Shown piece after piece: positions 1 through 7,884 of a stretch of DNA of 20,401 bases. The DNA lies in NCBI RefSeq assembly GCF_946885885.1, contig NZ_CAMPHN010000076.1, positions 1 through 20,401 on the forward strand, written 5' to 3'. Origin of the DNA: an uncultured Pseudomonas sp. (GTDB lineage: Bacteria > Pseudomonadota > Gammaproteobacteria > Pseudomonadales > Pseudomonadaceae). A model generated the notes under the pieces. It ran no database searches. It was not told the origin of the DNA and worked only from the letters and a program-made list of their open reading frames with translations. Both the position numbers and the translations under genes were made by a program. Position 1 is the stretch's first letter; each line of letters starts with the position of its first letter.

Positions 1-16
1 GCACCCAACCGCCTCC

Positions 17-87
17 GTAGCCTGGGTTGAGCGCAGCGATACCCAGGACGCCATCCCCCGGGTGTCGCTGCGCTCGACCCGGGCTAC
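17..87. repeat. REP pair upstream of dppC
   Basis: Two inverted copies of a sequence that begins GTAG and continues with an imperfect palindrome. The left copy (17-47) contains GTTGAGCGCAGCGATACCC. The right copy (58-87), read on the minus strand, contains GTCGAGCGCAGCGACACCC. The outer GTAG ends face away from each other, as in REP doublets (REPIN/BIME). It is closely related to the element at 1055-1135. It lies just before dppC, probably between dppC and a dppB gene outside the window, so it would be transcribed inside the operon. Confidence 0.8.
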
Positions 88-120
88 GTCATCCTCCATC
101 CCAAAAAAGCAGGCACGCCC

Positions 121-1026
121 ATGACGTCGGCCACCACGCCTCTCGACCAGGCGCTGTTCTACCCCTCGCCGTTGAAGGAGTTCTGGCAGGCCTTCGCCCA
201 CAACAAGGGCGCGGTCGCCGGCCTGCTGTTCATGGTCCTGCTGGTGATCTGCGCGCTGTTCGCACCCTGGCTGGCGCCGCATGATCCCAGCGAGCAATAC
301 CGCGAGTTTCTGCTGACCCCGCCGGCCTGGTTGGATGGCGGCCAATGGCGCTTCGTGCTTGGCACCGACGAGCTGGGCCGCGACCTGCTTTCGCGGCTGA
401 TCCACGGCGCGCGGCTGTCGCTGCTGATCGGCCTGGCCTCGGTACTGCTGTCGCTGATTCCCGGCATCCTCCTGGGGCTGACCGCCGGTTTCTTCCCGCG
501 CCTGCTCGGCCCCTCGATCATGCGTCTGATGGACGTGATGCTGGCCCTGCCCTCGCTGCTGCTGGCCGTGGCCATCGTGGCGATCCTCGGCCCCGGGCTG
601 ATCAACACCATCTTCGCCATCGCCATCGTTTCGCTGCCGTCCTACGTGCGCCTGACCCGCGCCGCGGTGATGGGCGAATTGAACCGCGACTACGTCACCG
701 CCGCCCGCCTGGCGGGAGCCAACTTGCCGCGCCTGATGTTCGTCACCGTGCTGCCCAACTGCATGGCGCCACTGATCGTGCAGGCCACCTTGAGTTTTTC
801 CTCGGCGATCCTCGATGCCGCCGCTCTGGGCTTTCTCGGCCTCGGCGTGCAACCGCCAACGCCCGAGTGGGGCACCATGCTGGCCTCGGCGCGCGACTAC
901 ATCGAGCGCGCCTGGTGGGTGGTATCACTGCCCGGCCTGACCATTCTGCTCAGCGTGCTGGCAATCAACCTGATGGGCGACGGGCTGCGCGACGCGCTCG
1001 ACCCGAAACTCAAGAATGCCGTGTGA
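121..1026 (+). CDS. dppC: Dipeptide/oligopeptide ABC transporter permease DppC
   Basis: Inner-membrane permease subunit of a peptide importer of the Dpp/Opp family; it pairs with a second permease (DppB, expected upstream of the window) to form the channel. The 301-residue length is normal for the family. The N-terminal OppC-type segment leads into a first membrane helix at about residues 30-52. Next comes the family motif GTDELGRDLLSR near residues 80-92, then several hydrophobic segments. The EAA-type cytoplasmic loop that docks the ATPases lies near residues 194-213 (AARLAGANLPRLMFV). The C-terminus (INLMGDGLRDALDPKLK) is typical of DppC. The ATG at 121 has only a weak upstream purine stretch. 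The ATPase genes follow on the same strand after a REP pair. Exact substrate is inferred; Opp or another peptide is possible. Confidence 0.92.
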   Translation: MTSATTPLDQALFYPSPLKEFWQAFAHNKGAVAGLLFMVLLVICALFAPWLAPHDPSEQYREFLLTPPAWLDGGQWRFVLGTDELGRDLLSRLIHGARLSLLIGLASVLLSLIPGILLGLTAGFFPRLLGPSIMRLMDVMLALPSLLLAVAIVAILGPGLINTIFAIAIVSLPSYVRLTRAAVMGELNRDYVTAARLAGANLPRLMFVTVLPNCMAPLIVQATLSFSSAILDAAALGFLGLGVQPPTPEWGTMLASARDYIERAWWVVSLPGLTILLSVLAINLMGDGLRDALDPKLKNAV

Positions 1027-1054
1027 GGATGCCCGAATGAAACTGACTGCTTTT

Positions 1055-1135
1055 GTAGGATGGGTGGAGCGCAACGATACCCATCATTGCCAGCCGATCA
1101 CCGCGATGGGTATCGCTCTGCTCAACCCATCCTAC
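1055..1135. repeat. REP pair between dppC and dppD
   Basis: Inverted pair of GTAG-headed palindromic units. The left copy starts GTAGGATGGGTGGAGCGC at 1055. The right copy, read on the minus strand from 1135, starts GTAGGATGGGTTGAGCAGAG. Each copy also has an internal palindrome (GATGGGTATCG type). It fills most of the 132-base dppC-dppD gap, so the dpp transcript would carry a long hairpin here. It belongs to the same sub-family as 17-87. Confidence 0.82.
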
Positions 1136-1158
1136 GCTCAGCCCCAGGAGCACCACGC

Positions 1159-2148
1159 ATGAGCCTGCTCGACATCAGCAACCTCAGCGTGCGCTTCGGC
1201 GACGCCAACGCCGTGCCGGTGGTCGATGGCCTCGACCTGCATGTCGACAAGGGCGAAGTGCTGGCGATCGTCGGCGAGTCCGGCTCCGGCAAATCGGTAA
1301 CCATGATGGCGCTGATGGGCCTGATCGACGCACCCGGCATCGTCAGCGCCGACAGCCTGCGCTTCGACGGCACGGACATGCTGCGCCTCAAAGGGCGGCA
1401 GCGCCGGCACATCGTCGGCAAGGACCTGTCGATGGTCTTCCAGGACCCGATGACCGCTCTCAACCCCAGCTACACCGTCGGTTTCCAGATTGCAGAGGTG
1501 CTGCGCCAGCACCTTGGCCTGAAAGGCAAGGCCGCGCGCCAGCGCGCCCTGGAGCTGCTCGAACGGGTGGAAATCCCGGCCGCTGCCAGCCGCCTCGACG
1601 CCTACCCGCATCAACTCTCCGGCGGCATGAGCCAGCGCGTGGCGATTGCCATGGCAATCGCCGCCGAGCCGAAACTGCTGATCGCCGACGAGCCGACCAC
1701 CGCTCTCGATGTGACCATCCAGGCGCAAATCATGGAATTGCTGCTGAATTTGCAACGCGAGCAGAACATGGGCCTGGTGCTGATCACCCACGACCTCGCC
1801 GTGGTCGCCGAAACCGCCCAGCGCGTCTGCGTGATGTACGCCGGGCAAGCGGTGGAAATCGGCAGTGTGCCGCAGTTGTTCGACGCGCCGACCCACCCCT
1901 ATACCGAGGCGCTGCTCAAGGCCGTTCCTGAGCAAAACTGGGGCGAACACAGCCAGGGCGAACGTCGCCTGGCCACCCTGCCCGGTATCGTTCCCGGCCG
2001 TTACGACCGCCCGCAGGGCTGCCTGCTATCGCCGCGCTGTCCGTACGTCCAAGCCCATTGCCGCGAACAGCGGCCGGCCCTCGACGCCCATGCGCGCGGC
2101 GCGGTGCGCTGTTTTTATCCCCTCAACCTGACTGCGGAGGTGGCGTGA
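1159..2148 (+). CDS. dppD: Dipeptide ABC transporter ATP-binding protein DppD
   Basis: One of two ATPase subunits energising peptide import at the cytoplasmic face. The 329-residue protein shows Walker A GESGSGKS (39-46), a Q-loop in [12 protein letters not shown], the ABC signature LSGGMSQR (153-160) and Walker B LLIADEPT (173-180), followed by the switch segment LITHD. The C-terminal oligopeptide/dipeptide transporter domain carries four cysteines ([15 protein letters not shown] and RCFYP), the pattern linked to a 4Fe-4S site in OppD-type subunits. An in-frame ATG exists at 1060, but it lies inside the REP palindrome. The ATG at 1159 is chosen because CAGGAG sits 8 bases upstream and the protein then begins like family members ([14 protein letters not shown]). 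The stop overlaps the dppF start (TGATG). Confidence 0.94.
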   Translation: MSLLDISNLSVRFGDANAVPVVDGLDLHVDKGEVLAIVGESGSGKSVTMMALMGLIDAPGIVSADSLRFDGTDMLRLKGRQRRHIVGKDLSMVFQDPMTALNPSYTVGFQIAEVLRQHLGLKGKAARQRALELLERVEIPAAASRLDAYPHQLSGGMSQRVAIAMAIAAEPKLLIADEPTTALDVTIQAQIMELLLNLQREQNMGLVLITHDLAVVAETAQRVCVMYAGQAVEIGSVPQLFDAPTHPYTEALLKAVPEQNWGEHSQGERRLATLPGIVPGRYDRPQGCLLSPRCPYVQAHCREQRPALDAHARGAVRCFYPLNLTAEVA

Positions 2149-3128
2149 TGACTGCTGACAACAGCGTGCTGCGCGCCCGCGATCTGGCGCGTCATTATTC
2201 GGTGTCGCGCGGTCTGTTCAAGCCCAGCGCCCAGGTCCAGGCACTCAATGGCGTGTCCTTCGACTTGCAGGCCGGCAAGACCCTGGCGGTGGTCGGCGAG
2301 TCCGGCTGCGGCAAATCCACCCTGGCGCGCGCCCTGACCCTGATCGAAGAGCCCAGCGCCGGCTCGCTGCAGATCGCCGGCCAGGAAGTCGCCGGCGCCA
2401 ACCAGGCGCAACGCAAGCAACTGCGCCGCGACGTGCAGATGGTTTTCCAAAACCCCTACGCCTCGCTCAACCCGCGGCAGAAGGTCGGCGATCAACTGGC
2501 CGAACCGCTGCTGATCAACACCCCGCTATCGCGCGGCGAACGCCGCGAACGGGTGCAGGCGATGATGCAACAGGTCGGCCTGCGCCCCGAGCATTACCAG
2601 CGCTACCCGCATATGTTCTCCGGCGGCCAGCGCCAGCGCATCGCCTTGGCCCGAGCGATGATGCTGCAACCCAAAGTGCTGGTGGCGGACGAACCGACCT
2701 CGGCGCTCGACGTGTCGATCCAGGCCCAGGTGCTCAACCTGTTTATGGACTTGCAGGAAGAATTCGACACCGGCTATGTGTTCATCTCGCACAACCTCGC
2801 GGTGGTGCGCCATGTCGCCGACGAGGTGCTGGTGATGTACCTCGGCCGCCCGGTGGAAATGGGCCCCAGCGAAGCGATCTACACACGTCCGCTGCACCCC
2901 TACACCCAGGCGCTGCTCTCGGCGACCCCGACCATCCACCCGGATCCGGACAAGCCGAAGATCAAAATCGCCGGCGAACTGCCCAACCCACTCGCCCCGC
3001 CCAGCGGCTGCGCCTTCCACCAACGCTGCCCGCACGCCAACCCCCGCTGCAGCGCCGAACAACCGCAACTGCGCCTGCTCGATGGCCGGCAAATCGCCTG
3101 CCACCATGCGGAGACGATTAACGGCTGA
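2148..3128 (+). CDS. dppF: Dipeptide ABC transporter ATP-binding protein DppF
   Basis: Second ATPase subunit of the peptide importer, partner of DppD. The 326-residue protein has Walker A GESGCGKS (50-57), a Q-loop in MVFQNPYASLNP, the signature FSGGQRQR (157-164), Walker B VLVADEPT (177-184) and the switch segment FISHN. The C-terminal peptide-transporter extension has cysteines in GCAFHQRCPHANPRC. The ATG at 2148 overlaps the dppD stop by one base and has GGAGG 7 bases upstream, indicating translational coupling; the in-frame upstream ATG at 2058 lies inside dppD and is rejected. It is the last gene of the operon, followed at once by a REP pair. Assignment as DppF rather than OppF rests on the gene set and sequence style. 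Confidence 0.93.
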   Translation: MTADNSVLRARDLARHYSVSRGLFKPSAQVQALNGVSFDLQAGKTLAVVGESGCGKSTLARALTLIEEPSAGSLQIAGQEVAGANQAQRKQLRRDVQMVFQNPYASLNPRQKVGDQLAEPLLINTPLSRGERRERVQAMMQQVGLRPEHYQRYPHMFSGGQRQRIALARAMMLQPKVLVADEPTSALDVSIQAQVLNLFMDLQEEFDTGYVFISHNLAVVRHVADEVLVMYLGRPVEMGPSEAIYTRPLHPYTQALLSATPTIHPDPDKPKIKIAGELPNPLAPPSGCAFHQRCPHANPRCSAEQPQLRLLDGRQIACHHAETING

Positions 3129-3139
3129 GCACGCAGAAA

Positions 3140-3201
3140 ATCGCGGCCAAGGCCGCTCCTACAATGCGATGGACACCTGTAGGAGCGGCCTTGGCCGCGA
3201 T
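3140..3201. repeat. REP pair after dppF
   Basis: Perfect inverted repeat with 24-base arms (3140-3163 and 3178-3201) and a 14-base loop. Each arm reads outward as the common Pseudomonas REP GTAGGAGCGGCCTTGGCCGC. It starts 12 bases after the dppF stop. It lies between the convergent dppF and ankyrin genes and has no T-tract, so a role in transcript 3'-end protection is more likely than classical intrinsic termination (inference). Confidence 0.9.
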
Positions 3202-3238
3202 CCACTTCGTTCAAGTGCGCCTATGACTGCCAAACGAC

Positions 3239-4885
3239 CTAGGACAAACAGCTCCAGGCCATGGTCGTCAAATCGAGCGAATAGGTGCAGTTATTAGCGG
3301 TTTCCTCGCCCTCCGCACTAACGACTTCACCTGCACTGATGTGAATTGCCGATTGGCCTAGCGCACACGCCTTGTGCTTATAGATCCAACCAGGGTTCTG
3401 GCCATGGGTTGCGATTTTCTCCATGACCAGGGTGTCGCAATGCAGACGGAAAACCGGTGTATAACCGGGTATTCGATCGGCGGGATAACCAAGACAACCG
3501 ATGATGTATATGTAGTCGCCAACCACTGTGGCGGTATGGAAATCGGTGGGCGGGAATATCTCTCGCGGATAGCCGTAAATGCGGATACCGCCACACCCGT
3601 CGTGGACAACCACATCGTTGTAGATGCAGAAATCCGGGTCATAGTAGTCCTCATGCTCGCCAGCGATCTCGATATAGCGGCCATCCGCCAGACGGCTGAC
3701 CGAGCAGCCGAAGCGATCGAAACACCAGATAGGCTCACTGCCTTCATCTCTTCCTTTGCCTTCGAAGGTAGACCGTGGCTCCCAGGCTCCGGCTCGGCAG
3801 TCCACCATATCCAGCCAGAACGGCTCATCAAACAACTCTGGGTTACGGCTGCCAAAGCGGCGGTGCTTGGCCGCGACGTAATCGGCTCGATCGACACGCA
3901 CCCGCTTATCCCCCCGACAGCCGATGATCTGGCTACGAATAATGAAGTCGAGATCCTCGAGCCCGGCGCCGTGCTCAAGCAACAGGTTGGCCATGTCAGG
4001 CGAATAGGCATTAGAAATGATCTCTTGATCCAACTGCGCGCCGGCCCGTAACAGTGCCTGAGCCGATGTAACGCACTCGTAAGAAACGGCCTCGGCCAAA
4101 GCGCTTGCGCCAAATTCATTCTTGGCTTCGAGATCGAATCCCTGCTCGATCAGCCAAAGCAGCATGCCGGTATCTTCGCCGAGCGCGTACATCAGCGGCT
4201 GCTTGCCGCATCGGCCTTGATCCGAGCGATCCGCTCCCGAATTCAGCAATAACTCGGCTTTCGCCACGTTCGCGGTTTGCAATGAGAGCAACCAAGGCGT
4301 GCGCTGCCAAAAGTCTCGCGCCGCCAGATCGGCACCCGCGCTTAATTGGGCCTGCACGTCCGCTACGCTGCCCCAAGCGATAGCCTGCATCAGCGGCGTC
4401 CATGCCAAAGGTAGCGGATCGGCACCCGCAGCCAGCAATAGGTGAACTACTTCGAAGTGGCCGTTCCTCGCAGCGGAAAGCAGAGGAGAAGGGCCAACCT
4501 CCGCATGGTTTACCGTCGCTATATCAGCCCCGCGCGCAAGCAGAAATTCGACCATCGGTAAATCAGCGTGCCAGTTGGATACCGCATAGGCCAGCGCCTC
4601 GCTAATATCGGCGCCGGCATCGAGCAGTGCTGCGGTCTTTTCGATACTGCCGGCGCGCACCGCGTGTAACAACGCAGGCGGCTCATGTCTTTTACCTGCT
4701 TGTCGTACATTCGCTCCCCGCCCAAGTAAAAAATCTATGGCGGCAACACTTGCAGCAGGCGATGCAGCAGCACGCATCAGCGCACTGAAACCATCGCGAT
4801 CCGTTGCATCTATTCGAGCCCCCAGTTCCAACGCACGGCTCATGCCAGCAATATCGCCAGCCTGAGCACACTCTTGCAGTTTCAT
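3239..4885 (-). CDS. Ankyrin-repeat protein with kelch-like C-terminal domain
   Basis: A 548-residue protein with no signal peptide, so probably cytoplasmic. Residues 1 to about 310 are a run of ankyrin repeats, visible as repeated units such as GFSALMRAAASPAAS, LLSAARNGHFEVVHLLLAAG and GADIATVN. The last 180 or so residues form another domain rich in aromatic and acidic residues. It includes RYIEIAGEHEDYYDPDFCIY and a kelch-like HTATVVGDYIYIIG, suggesting beta-propeller-type strands. The ATG at 4885 has AGGGA upstream. It sits 54 bases behind pxpC on the same strand, so read-through is possible, but nothing links it to oxoproline metabolism. Sampled lines are near 50% GC against about 70% in neighbouring genes, hinting at separate origin. 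Function unknown; ankyrin scaffolds usually bind proteins. Confidence 0.85.
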   Translation of the reverse strand: MKLQECAQAGDIAGMSRALELGARIDATDRDGFSALMRAAASPAASVAAIDFLLGRGANVRQAGKRHEPPALLHAVRAGSIEKTAALLDAGADISEALAYAVSNWHADLPMVEFLLARGADIATVNHAEVGPSPLLSAARNGHFEVVHLLLAAGADPLPLAWTPLMQAIAWGSVADVQAQLSAGADLAARDFWQRTPWLLSLQTANVAKAELLLNSGADRSDQGRCGKQPLMYALGEDTGMLLWLIEQGFDLEAKNEFGASALAEAVSYECVTSAQALLRAGAQLDQEIISNAYSPDMANLLLEHGAGLEDLDFIIRSQIIGCRGDKRVRVDRADYVAAKHRRFGSRNPELFDEPFWLDMVDCRAGAWEPRSTFEGKGRDEGSEPIWCFDRFGCSVSRLADGRYIEIAGEHEDYYDPDFCIYNDVVVHDGCGGIRIYGYPREIFPPTDFHTATVVGDYIYIIGCLGYPADRIPGYTPVFRLHCDTLVMEKIATHGQNPGWIYKHKACALGQSAIHISAGEVVSAEGEETANNCTYSLDLTTMAWSCLS

Positions 4886-4939
4886 TTTTTTCTTCCCTGA
4901 TTAGAAGTTTGTTGAAAACAACGCTATTACCCCGCCGCC

Positions 4940-5860
4940 TTAACGCCCAAAAAACCGATAAAACTCGCGCAACTCGGCCTGGGTATCGCTGACGCTGACC
5001 GGGGTGAAGCACAGGTCGTGGTGGGTGGGGCATTGCGCCAGGCGGCTGAGGTCGAGCGGGTGCAACCAGCCGAGCAGCGGATAGCCGCCCATGGTCGGGT
5101 GATCGGCCTGGAGGACGATCGGTTGGCCATCGGGCGGTACCTGGATGGCGCCGCGACTGACGCCCAGCGACCATTGCCGCTTGGGCGCTTGCAGGGCTTC
5201 GCCGATCAAGCGCACGCCCATGCGGTCGGACTGCGGGCTGACGCGCCAGCAGCGGGCGAAGAAGCCCTGCAACTGGTCCTCATCGAAACTCGCCGCATCG
5301 CCGCCGGTGATTACCCGCAACAACGGTCGAGCGGTGTAATCCGGTTGAAACGGCCAAGGCACGCTGGCCCTGAGCGCGAAAGACGCTGGCCGGCACACCA
5401 ACAGGTCGCCGCTTTGCAACTTATCGCCACGCCCGTGCAGGCCACCGAGATTCTCCCGCTGATGGCTGCTGACACTGCCCAGTACCGGCGCCGCGCAAAA
5501 CCCGCCGGCCACCGCCAGGTAGGCTCGCTGGCCGCTGCGGGCGAAGCCCAGGCGCAGACGCTGCTCGGCGCGCAACGGCAGGCGCGACCACCCTGACTGC
5601 GGTTCGCCGTCGATGCTCAACGGCATGTCCGCGCCGCAGCAGGCGACCCAGGTGTCGAGTTGCGCCTGCAACTCAACGTCGCCCAATGCGATTTCCAACA
5701 GCGGCGTGCCCCAGGGGTTGTTCAGCAGGCGATTGGCCCAGGCCGCCGCTTGCAGGTCCAAGGGCCCGGCCGGCGACACGCCGAGGTGTTGCCAACCCCG
5801 TCGACCGCCGTCCTGCAGCAGGCTCAGGGGACCGGGCTTGAGCACCAGCAAGCCCTTCAC
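4940..5860 (-). CDS. pxpC: 5-oxoprolinase subunit C
   Basis: Subunit of the bacterial ATP-dependent 5-oxoprolinase PxpABC, which opens 5-oxo-L-proline (pyroglutamate) to L-glutamate in the cytoplasm. The 306 residues match the biotin-dependent-carboxyltransferase-like (AHS2/KipA) family. Visible hallmarks are QDGGRRGWQHLGVSPAGPLD near residues 16-35, the SDRMGVRL motif in the second half, and LQADHPTMGGYPLLG near residues 255-270. The start codon is GTG at 5860 and overlaps the pxpB stop as GTGA, with GAGGG about 10 bases upstream. That makes it the last gene of a tightly coupled pxpA-B-C unit; family length supports this start. Confidence 0.93.
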   Translation of the reverse strand: MKGLLVLKPGPLSLLQDGGRRGWQHLGVSPAGPLDLQAAAWANRLLNNPWGTPLLEIALGDVELQAQLDTWVACCGADMPLSIDGEPQSGWSRLPLRAEQRLRLGFARSGQRAYLAVAGGFCAAPVLGSVSSHQRENLGGLHGRGDKLQSGDLLVCRPASFALRASVPWPFQPDYTARPLLRVITGGDAASFDEDQLQGFFARCWRVSPQSDRMGVRLIGEALQAPKRQWSLGVSRGAIQVPPDGQPIVLQADHPTMGGYPLLGWLHPLDLSRLAQCPTHHDLCFTPVSVSDTQAELREFYRFFGR

Positions 5861-6534
5861 AAACGCCCACCCTCGGCGCCGAAGCTGCGCTCGTCAATCG
5901 CCCGGAAGCGCACCCGGTCGCCCAGTTGCAAAAAGCACGGTGGCTCGCGCCGGGCATCGAACAGTGGCCAGGGGCAGTGCCCCAGCAGGTGCCAACCGCC
6001 CGGCGAGCTGTGCGGGTAGATCGCCGTCTGCCGCTCGGCGATCGCCAGGCTGCCGGCCGGCACCAGCACCCGCGGCGTGGCGCGACGCGGCAGCGCCAGG
6101 GGCGAGGGCAGGTCGCCAAGGTAAGCGAAGCCGGGGGCGAAACCGATGGCGCCGACCCGGTACTCGGCACCGACATGCAGGGCGATCACCTCGGCGACGC
6201 TGAGCCCGCAGAGGCGGGCGACCTCCGGCAGGTCCTCGCCGATATAGCAGATGGGAATTTCATGCAGGCGCCCGGGCGCAGCGGCGCAGGGTTGTTCGAG
6301 CCATTGTTCGAGCAACGGCGTCAGCTGCGCGGCGAGGGCCTGATGATCGGTACGGGTGAGGTCGTAATGCAGCAACAGGCTGGTCCAGCCGGGCACCAGG
6401 TCGGTGAGCAGCGCGCCCAGTTCCTGACGGATACGCTCGGCCAGCACGGCGATACGCGGCGCCAGGGCGGCGTCCGGTTGCTCGGCCAGCACCAGCAACA
6501 GGGCTTCGGCGCCGGCCGGTTCGAGGCGGATCAT
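5857..6534 (-). CDS. pxpB: 5-oxoprolinase subunit B
   Basis: AHS1/KipI-family subunit of the 5-oxoprolinase complex, working with PxpA and PxpC. The 225-residue protein has the family sequence GFAPGFAYLGDLP, then LPRRATPRVLVPAGSLAIAE and YPHSSPGGWHLLG in its second half. The ATG at 6534 overlaps the pxpA stop (ATGA), and its own stop overlaps the pxpC GTG, so all three subunits are probably made from one transcript in fixed ratio. The family was once annotated as a kinase/allophanate hydrolase inhibitor; the pxpABC context favours oxoprolinase. Confidence 0.93.
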   Translation of the reverse strand: MIRLEPAGAEALLLVLAEQPDAALAPRIAVLAERIRQELGALLTDLVPGWTSLLLHYDLTRTDHQALAAQLTPLLEQWLEQPCAAAPGRLHEIPICYIGEDLPEVARLCGLSVAEVIALHVGAEYRVGAIGFAPGFAYLGDLPSPLALPRRATPRVLVPAGSLAIAERQTAIYPHSSPGGWHLLGHCPWPLFDARREPPCFLQLGDRVRFRAIDERSFGAEGGRL

Positions 6535-7274
6535 GTGGCGTCCAGCATCGCCCGTAAACGCCGCAGCACGGCCAACGACTCGGCGTTGTCGCCATGCACG
6601 CAGAGGCTGTCGGCGCGCAGCTGCAACGGCTTGCCGTCGATATCGGCGAAGGGCTCGCCCCGGGCGATCGCCAATCCCTGCTCGAGAATCCGTTGCGGTT
6701 CGCAGTGCACCGCGCCGGACAAACGCCGCGGCGCCAGTTGACCGTCGGCCAGGTAAGCACGATCGGCGAAGGCTTCGAACAGCAGTGGCACATCGGCTTC
6801 GTCGGCCAGGCGCAGCTCGCGGCTGTTGTCGGCCAGCGCCAGAGTCATCAGCGGCAAGCCCTGGCGATAGCAGGCGCAGGCTTCGAGCACCGCGACGAAC
6901 AAGGCGTCGTTGCAGACCAGCTCGTTGTAGAGCGCGCCATGGGGTTTGACGTAAGACACCCGGCTATCGGCGGCGCGGCAGAAGGCATCCAGCGCGCCGA
7001 TCTGATAGAGCACCACGGCCGTCACCTCGTCGGGCGACAGCGCCATATGGCGACGGCCGAAACCGAGCAGGTCGGGATAGCCCGGATGCGCGCCGATACT
7101 CACCCCGTGCTCCACCGCCAGTTCGACGGTGCGCTGCATGGTCATCGGGTCGGAGGCATGAAAACCGCAGGCCAGATTGGCTTGATCGATCAGCGGCATG
7201 GCATGGGCATCGTCGCCCATGCTCCAGACGCCGAAACTTTCGCCCATATCGCAATTCAGCAGGATTCTTTTCAT
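6531..7274 (-). CDS. pxpA: 5-oxoprolinase subunit A (LamB/YcsF family)
   Basis: LamB/YcsF-family subunit of 5-oxoprolinase. The 247-residue protein begins with the diagnostic ILLNCDMGESFG (residues 4-15) and contains NLACGFHASDP, GVSIGAHPGYPDLLGFGRR, SYVKPHGALYNE and, near the end, LCVHGDNAESL. It is the first of three overlapping genes. The ATG at 7274 has TTGGGG about 4-9 bases upstream. A 57-base gap separates it from the cytochrome c gene upstream on the same strand; no convincing promoter was found there, so it may have its own weak promoter or be read through. Confidence 0.94.
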   Translation of the reverse strand: MKRILLNCDMGESFGVWSMGDDAHAMPLIDQANLACGFHASDPMTMQRTVELAVEHGVSIGAHPGYPDLLGFGRRHMALSPDEVTAVVLYQIGALDAFCRAADSRVSYVKPHGALYNELVCNDALFVAVLEACACYRQGLPLMTLALADNSRELRLADEADVPLLFEAFADRAYLADGQLAPRRLSGAVHCEPQRILEQGLAIARGEPFADIDGKPLQLRADSLCVHGDNAESLAVLRRLRAMLDAT

Positions 7275-7331
7275 GGCCCCAAGCTTAGAGCCGCTTTGCT
7301 GCGGCGTGAAGCCTGCAACGTGCTGCCGCGT

Positions 7332-7799
7332 TCAATAAGCCAGCTTGAGGCGCTCAAGCTCCGACTTGCTGACACCAGGCAGATCCTTCTTCGGCTGCCA
7401 GTGCTTGCCGCTCCAGGCATCCACGCCGACCCAGGCCTTGAACAGCTGCAGATTAGCCTGACGCTCGGCATCATTCGCCCCCAGATGCTGGTACATGCCG
7501 CCCGCTTTGCCCTTGCCGTTGCTCCGACCGTCATCCAGTTGACGCACCAACGCGCCGGTTTGCGGCCAGCCGACAAAGTGCAAAAGCTCGGCATAGGTGT
7601 CCATGCGCGGGCCTTTGTTCTGTTTCTTGTAGGCGTCCTTATGCTTCTGCCACTCCCCCCAATACACCGACGAAGGACCATGGCAACTGGCGCAGCGCGC
7701 TTGCCAGAGTGGCTGGATATGCTGGCTGTAGGTAATGTTCTCGGCCTGGGCCCAAGGGGCCAACAGCGCCCCCCCTAACATCAGTGTTTTAAGCTTCAC
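7332..7799 (-). CDS. Secreted monohaem c-type cytochrome
   Basis: A 155-residue protein with an N-terminal signal peptide (MKLKTLMLGGALLAPWAQA, likely cleaved before residue 20), so periplasmic. It has one haem c site, CASCH (residues 36-40). Met102 in GGMYQHLG is a candidate distal haem ligand. The segment around residues 66-90 (DTYAELLHFVGWPQTGALVR) is conserved-looking but I cannot name its sub-family. The start is GTG at 7799; an internal ATG at codon 7 would spoil the signal peptide. It lies 85 bases behind the ferredoxin-reductase-like gene, so it may be the last gene of the receptor-PepSY-reductase cluster and act as periplasmic electron carrier or acceptor there (inference). Confidence 0.82.
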   Translation of the reverse strand: MKLKTLMLGGALLAPWAQAENITYSQHIQPLWQARCASCHGPSSVYWGEWQKHKDAYKKQNKGPRMDTYAELLHFVGWPQTGALVRQLDDGRSNGKGKAGGMYQHLGANDAERQANLQLFKAWVGVDAWSGKHWQPKKDLPGVSKSELERLKLAY

Positions 7800-7884
7800 G
7801 GTGTTCTCGTTCTGATTGATCCAGGCTGCTTTCTAGCGAACAGCGCTGGATGGGTGAAATTGACTGTCTCGATGCGCCTGATAG

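Noticed and set aside
27..284. Plus-strand open frame overlapping the start of dppC
   Set aside because: Arg/Pro-rich out-of-frame translation of the REP pair and of dppC; no supporting motif.
1060..1158. Upstream ATG extending dppD by 33 codons
   Set aside because: The extension lies within the REP palindrome and adds sequence not expected before the ABC domain; the ATG at 1159 has a proper ribosome binding site.
7290..7305. Small hairpin between the cytochrome c gene and pxpA
   Set aside because: Only five stem pairs and no T-tract; too weak to call a terminator.
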